Of a stretch of 7,986 bases of DNA, positions 6,045-7,986 are shown in pieces. The DNA is from Anaerolineaceae bacterium (lineage in GTDB: Bacteria; Chloroflexota; Anaerolineae; Anaerolineales; Anaerolineaceae). The notes beneath the pieces are model-generated. The model did no database searches and was not told where the DNA came from. It was given only the letters and a program-made list of their open reading frames with translations. The number at the start of each line of letters is the position of its first letter. The stretch's first letter is position 1. The stretch is taken from NCBI GenBank assembly GCA_003524305.1, contig DQHW01000028.1, positions 35,546 through 43,531 of the forward strand, written 5' to 3'. A program made the position numbers and the translations under genes.

Positions 6045-7241
6045 ATGAACCCCCAAAGTAAAGTGCTGCGGTTTTCGATGTTTGCCCTGCTTTATTTCAC
6101 CCAAGGCACGATTTTGGGATATTTTGCCTCGGTTAACGCGCTCTATTTAATGGGCAGCGGTTTTGACATGGGCAAGGTGGGAATTTTTTCAACCATTGCT
6201 TTAATTCCTTTTGTCATCAAAATCCTGTTTGGTATGCTCAGCGACCGTTTCAATTTCTTGGGCTTTGGCCACCGCAAACCCTATATTTTTATGGGCCTGG
6301 CTGTTCAAGCTGTCTGTCTGTTGATTGTGGCTCAGATCAACCCCACCAATCATTATTGGGGTTTTGTCTTGTTGGCTTTCTTGCTGCAACTGGGCATGGC
6401 GTTTTACGACACTTGTACTGACGGTCTGGCTTTGGATATCACCCCAACCAACGAACAAGGCATCTTGCAGGGGTTCATGGTCGGCGGCCGGTCTGTGGGT
6501 GTAATCGTGGCTGCTTCGGCTGCCGGATTTATTGCACAATACCTCAACTGGCCGGCTGTTTTTTACTTTTTGGCGATCCTCACCCTGATTCCCATTCCGC
6601 TGCTTTTCTTCATTAAGGATAGCGGGCGTGCACAAGGGTTGCGTTTTAATTGGGCTGCTTTTAAAGCATTCAAGAATGCACAGGTTCTTGCGGCGGCAGG
6701 TGCCGGATTGATCATCTTTATGGTGATCGTTGGCGCCAACCAATTAATGAACCCGGCGCTCACAGAACGGTTTAATATTGATCTCAGCACGGCAGGCCTG
6801 GTCACCACGGTTTGGGGCATCGGCTGTGTGGCAGGCGCCTTTGTTGGTGGTTTTGTGAAAGATAAACTTGGAGATAAATCAGCCATGTGGGCATCTGTGC
6901 TTATGGTGATTCCAGCCATGCTGCTGCTGGCTTTTGTTGGCGCCAAGCCCTTGATTTGGGCAGTGGCGGTCTTCTTTGGATTATCCTACGGCATGTCTCA
7001 ATCCATCTATTTTGCACTGGCCATGAAATATACCAGTCCAGCCATCGCGGCATCCATGTTTGCCATCCTGATGTCGGTCACCAACATTGGCCAGGGCATC
7101 GGCTTGGGCGTCGGCGGCGGATTGGCGAAAAATGTCGGCTTCCCGATCACTTTCGTAATCTTTGGTGCAGTCATGCTGCTGGTGCTGCCATTCTTCCCGG
7201 TATTGTTTAAAAAGAAGGCGCCGGCGAACGCTAATATATAA
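6045..7241 (+). CDS. MFS transporter, AmpG/SLC33-like, 12 TM
   Basis: A 398-residue inner-membrane protein with twelve hydrophobic segments, roughly at 11-36, 45-65, 77-97, 103-122, 143-165, 170-190, 214-233, 250-271, 281-299, 303-324, 331-354 and 366-388. The loop between TM2 and TM3 has the MFS motif-A form GMLSDRF...GHRKP (63-79). The stretches LLYFTQGTILGYFASVNALYL in TM1 and YDTCTDGLALDITPTNEQG after TM4 recall the AmpG muropeptide permease, acetyl-CoA transporter (SLC33) and folate/biopterin transporter branches, which often move bulky or anionic solutes. The cargo cannot be deduced. The start has AGGA at 6-nt spacing inside an inverted repeat. It ends in a basic tail (KKKAPANANI) before a strong terminator. 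It lies downstream of SDR2 on the same strand, so it may import or export that pathway's substrate or product; this is inference. Confidence 0.88.
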   Translation: MNPQSKVLRFSMFALLYFTQGTILGYFASVNALYLMGSGFDMGKVGIFSTIALIPFVIKILFGMLSDRFNFLGFGHRKPYIFMGLAVQAVCLLIVAQINPTNHYWGFVLLAFLLQLGMAFYDTCTDGLALDITPTNEQGILQGFMVGGRSVGVIVAASAAGFIAQYLNWPAVFYFLAILTLIPIPLLFFIKDSGRAQGLRFNWAAFKAFKNAQVLAAAGAGLIIFMVIVGANQLMNPALTERFNIDLSTAGLVTTVWGIGCVAGAFVGGFVKDKLGDKSAMWASVLMVIPAMLLLAFVGAKPLIWAVAVFFGLSYGMSQSIYFALAMKYTSPAIAASMFAILMSVTNIGQGIGLGVGGGLAKNVGFPITFVIFGAVMLLVLPFFPVLFKKKAPANANI

Positions 7242-7261
7242 AAAAAATCTTAATCCAAATC

Positions 7262-7301
7262 GTAGGGACACAGCGAAATGAATTGTGTCCCTACTTTTTT
7301 T
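7262..7301 (+). terminator. Strong intrinsic terminator after the transporter gene
   Basis: A perfect 11-bp stem GTAGGGACACA (7262-7272) / TGTGTCCCTAC (7284-7294) with an 11-nt loop, followed at once by seven T (7295-7301), 20 nt after the stop codon. It isolates the transporter from the Lrp-type gene. The stem sequence has the look of a dispersed palindromic repeat recruited as a terminator. Confidence 0.9.
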
Positions 7302-7330
7302 ATAGGTGGAAGAGTGGAGATATTTGCCCC

Positions 7331-7362
7331 TTGAAAACGCTAATAAAAAGCGCTACTATAAT
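7331..7362 (+). promoter_or_regulatory. Candidate promoter of the Lrp/AsnC-type gene
   Basis: A perfect TATAAT at 7357-7362 lies 44 nt before the start codon. The best -35 is TTGAAA (7331-7336), but the 20-nt spacer is longer than ideal, so the promoter may need an activator or have low basal strength. The expected start near 7369 falls inside the first of the two direct repeats. Confidence 0.5.
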
Positions 7363-7363
7363 A

Positions 7364-7400
7364 CCGATTAGGAACAACAATATTCCGATTCGGAACAACA
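7364..7400 (+). repeat. Two 16-bp direct repeats, probable regulator binding sites
   Basis: CCGATTAGGAACAACA (7364-7379) and CCGATTCGGAACAACA (7385-7400) differ at one base and start 21 bp apart, two helical turns. The second lies in a TTCCG-ATT-CGGAA inverted repeat (7383-7395). They fill the space between the -10 box and the start codon, which fits an autoregulatory site for the Lrp-type protein encoded next. Confidence 0.65.
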
Positions 7401-7405
7401 GGTTT

Positions 7406-7900
7406 ATGAAAAGCCAATTTGATCAAATCGACCACCAAATCATCCGCATCTTGCATAATGACGCCCGTACTTCTGCTTCTGAAATTGCACGCGAGTTGAA
7501 CGCCAACGAGCGCACCATCCGCAAGCGCATTGATCGTCTGGTGCGCCTGGGCGCCGTGCGTTTGACGGCCATTATTGATCCTGAAGTCTTTGGCTACGTC
7601 ACCGCCGTGGATATCTTTCTTGAAGTGGATGCCGATCAGGAAGAAGATGTGATCAACACATTCATGACCATCCCCGAAATATCTTACATTGCCCTTGGGC
7701 AGGGTACGAAAGATCTTTCCATCGAGTGCCGGTTCAGAAACAATGATGAGATGCACCAGTTCCTGCGAAAAAAACTCCCAACCATTGAAGGGGTTCAGAT
7801 CAGGGGCTACTCTCTGGTACCGCGCATTATTCGGAACATTGACGAATGGATGCCAAAAGATGAAGATTTTAAGGCAACTGAAAACGAAGACGATATTTAA
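7406..7900 (+). CDS. Lrp/AsnC-family transcriptional regulator
   Basis: A 164-residue protein of the usual Lrp/AsnC length. Residues 5-52 form the AsnC-type winged helix (FDQIDHQIIRILHNDARTSA, then SEIARELNANERTIRKRIDRL). Residues about 60-142 fit the RAM/AsnC effector-binding domain that assembles into octamers, with the strand pattern VTAVDIFLEV, then ISYIALGQGTKDLSIECRF; the GxGxxD-like turn GQGTKD lies at 98-103. The acidic tail (DEDFKATENEDDI) is unusual in being so charged. The open frame extends upstream to about 7283, but that would put the start inside the preceding terminator. The ATG at 7406 matches the family N-terminus and has AGG or GGAA just upstream. Such regulators usually respond to amino acids or related small molecules; the ligand and targets here are unknown. 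Confidence 0.9.
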   Translation: MKSQFDQIDHQIIRILHNDARTSASEIARELNANERTIRKRIDRLVRLGAVRLTAIIDPEVFGYVTAVDIFLEVDADQEEDVINTFMTIPEISYIALGQGTKDLSIECRFRNNDEMHQFLRKKLPTIEGVQIRGYSLVPRIIRNIDEWMPKDEDFKATENEDDI

Positions 7901-7905
7901 AGTTT

Positions 7906-7929
7906 AATCCGGTTACTTGCCGGATTTTT
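7906..7929 (+). terminator. Intrinsic terminator after the Lrp/AsnC-type gene
   Basis: A 7-bp stem AATCCGG (7906-7912) / CCGGATT (7920-7926), a 7-nt loop, and a T run ending at 7929, placed 6 nt after the stop codon. Confidence 0.8.
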
Positions 7930-7954
7930 GTTAACTCAATCCAGTCCAATTGCC

Positions 7955-7960
7955 AAGGAG
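7955..7960 (+). promoter_or_regulatory. Shine-Dalgarno site of the gene at the right edge
   Basis: AAGGAG, 6 nt before the ATG at 7967. Strong match and ideal spacing; it is the main evidence that a gene begins here. No promoter is evident between the preceding terminator and this site. Confidence 0.75.
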
Positions 7961-7966
7961 ATCAAA

Positions 7967-7986
7967 ATGGAATTGAAGCACTTCAT
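7967..7986 (+). CDS. Start of a further protein-coding gene (truncated by window edge)
   Basis: Only the first six complete codons are visible (MELKHF), after a strong Shine-Dalgarno site and downstream of a terminator. Too little is present to assign a family; the opening resembles that of many unrelated proteins. Confidence 0.6.

Noticed and set aside
6201..6743. Minus-strand open frame of 180 codons inside the transporter gene
   Set aside because: It is antisense to membrane segments of an evident MFS protein; its polar low-complexity translation is what one expects from reversed hydrophobic codons.
7283..7405. Upstream extension of the Lrp/AsnC-type gene to about 7283
   Set aside because: The extension starts inside the preceding terminator hairpin, crosses the promoter and operator repeats, and gives non-family sequence; ATG 7406 fits the family N-terminus.
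7967..7986. Assigning the edge gene to LysR or a chain-length-determinant family from MELKHF
   Set aside because: Six residues are far too few; the opening is shared by unrelated families.

Overview
The window reads as ordinary bacterial chromosome: densely packed, moderate G+C genes with Shine-Dalgarno sites, sigma-70-type promoters and intrinsic terminators. The flavour of the proteins (a 7TM-PAS-GGDEF cyclase, an AmpG-like MFS carrier, short Lrp/AsnC and TetR regulators) would fit a free-living heterotroph. I lean towards Chloroflexota/Anaerolineae, but that is an impression from sequence style and not a demonstrated assignment.

Left part (1-3470). The 3' end of an RlmI/COG1092-like SAM-dependent RNA methyltransferase (+) runs convergently into an APH/choline-kinase-fold phosphotransferase (-), and the two coding regions overlap by 17 nt. 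After a 236-nt gap that holds a short palindrome comes a membrane diguanylate cyclase (-) with a 7TM sensor, a PAS domain, a coiled coil and a GGDEF domain. It has its own near-consensus promoter (TTGACG-17-TATAAT).

Central part (3497-6044). This is the most coherent unit. A short-chain dehydrogenase/reductase (SDR1) and a TetR-family repressor form a tight minus-strand operon with 2 nt between them. A second SDR of a different subfamily (SDR2) diverges from them on the plus strand. The 151-nt divergent intergenic region holds two face-to-face sigma-70 promoters. It also holds three copies of the core ATCANNTGAT: one inside a perfect 18-bp palindrome between the two -35 boxes, one at the start site of the plus promoter, and one abutting the SDR2 ribosome binding site. 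The simplest reading is a TetR-controlled, autoregulated, substrate-inducible pair of oxidoreductases. The inducer and substrate are unknown.

Right part (5974-7986). An AmpG/SLC33-like 12-TM MFS transporter follows SDR2 after 71 nt. An 11-bp inverted repeat there puts its second arm over the transporter's ribosome binding site and its first arm upstream of the transporter's own start site. The transporter ends at a strong terminator. Then comes an Lrp/AsnC-family regulator whose promoter is followed by two 16-bp direct repeats spaced by 21 bp, probably its own operator. A terminator follows it, and the first codons of another gene lie at the right edge. No mobile element, CRISPR array, tRNA or rRNA was seen.
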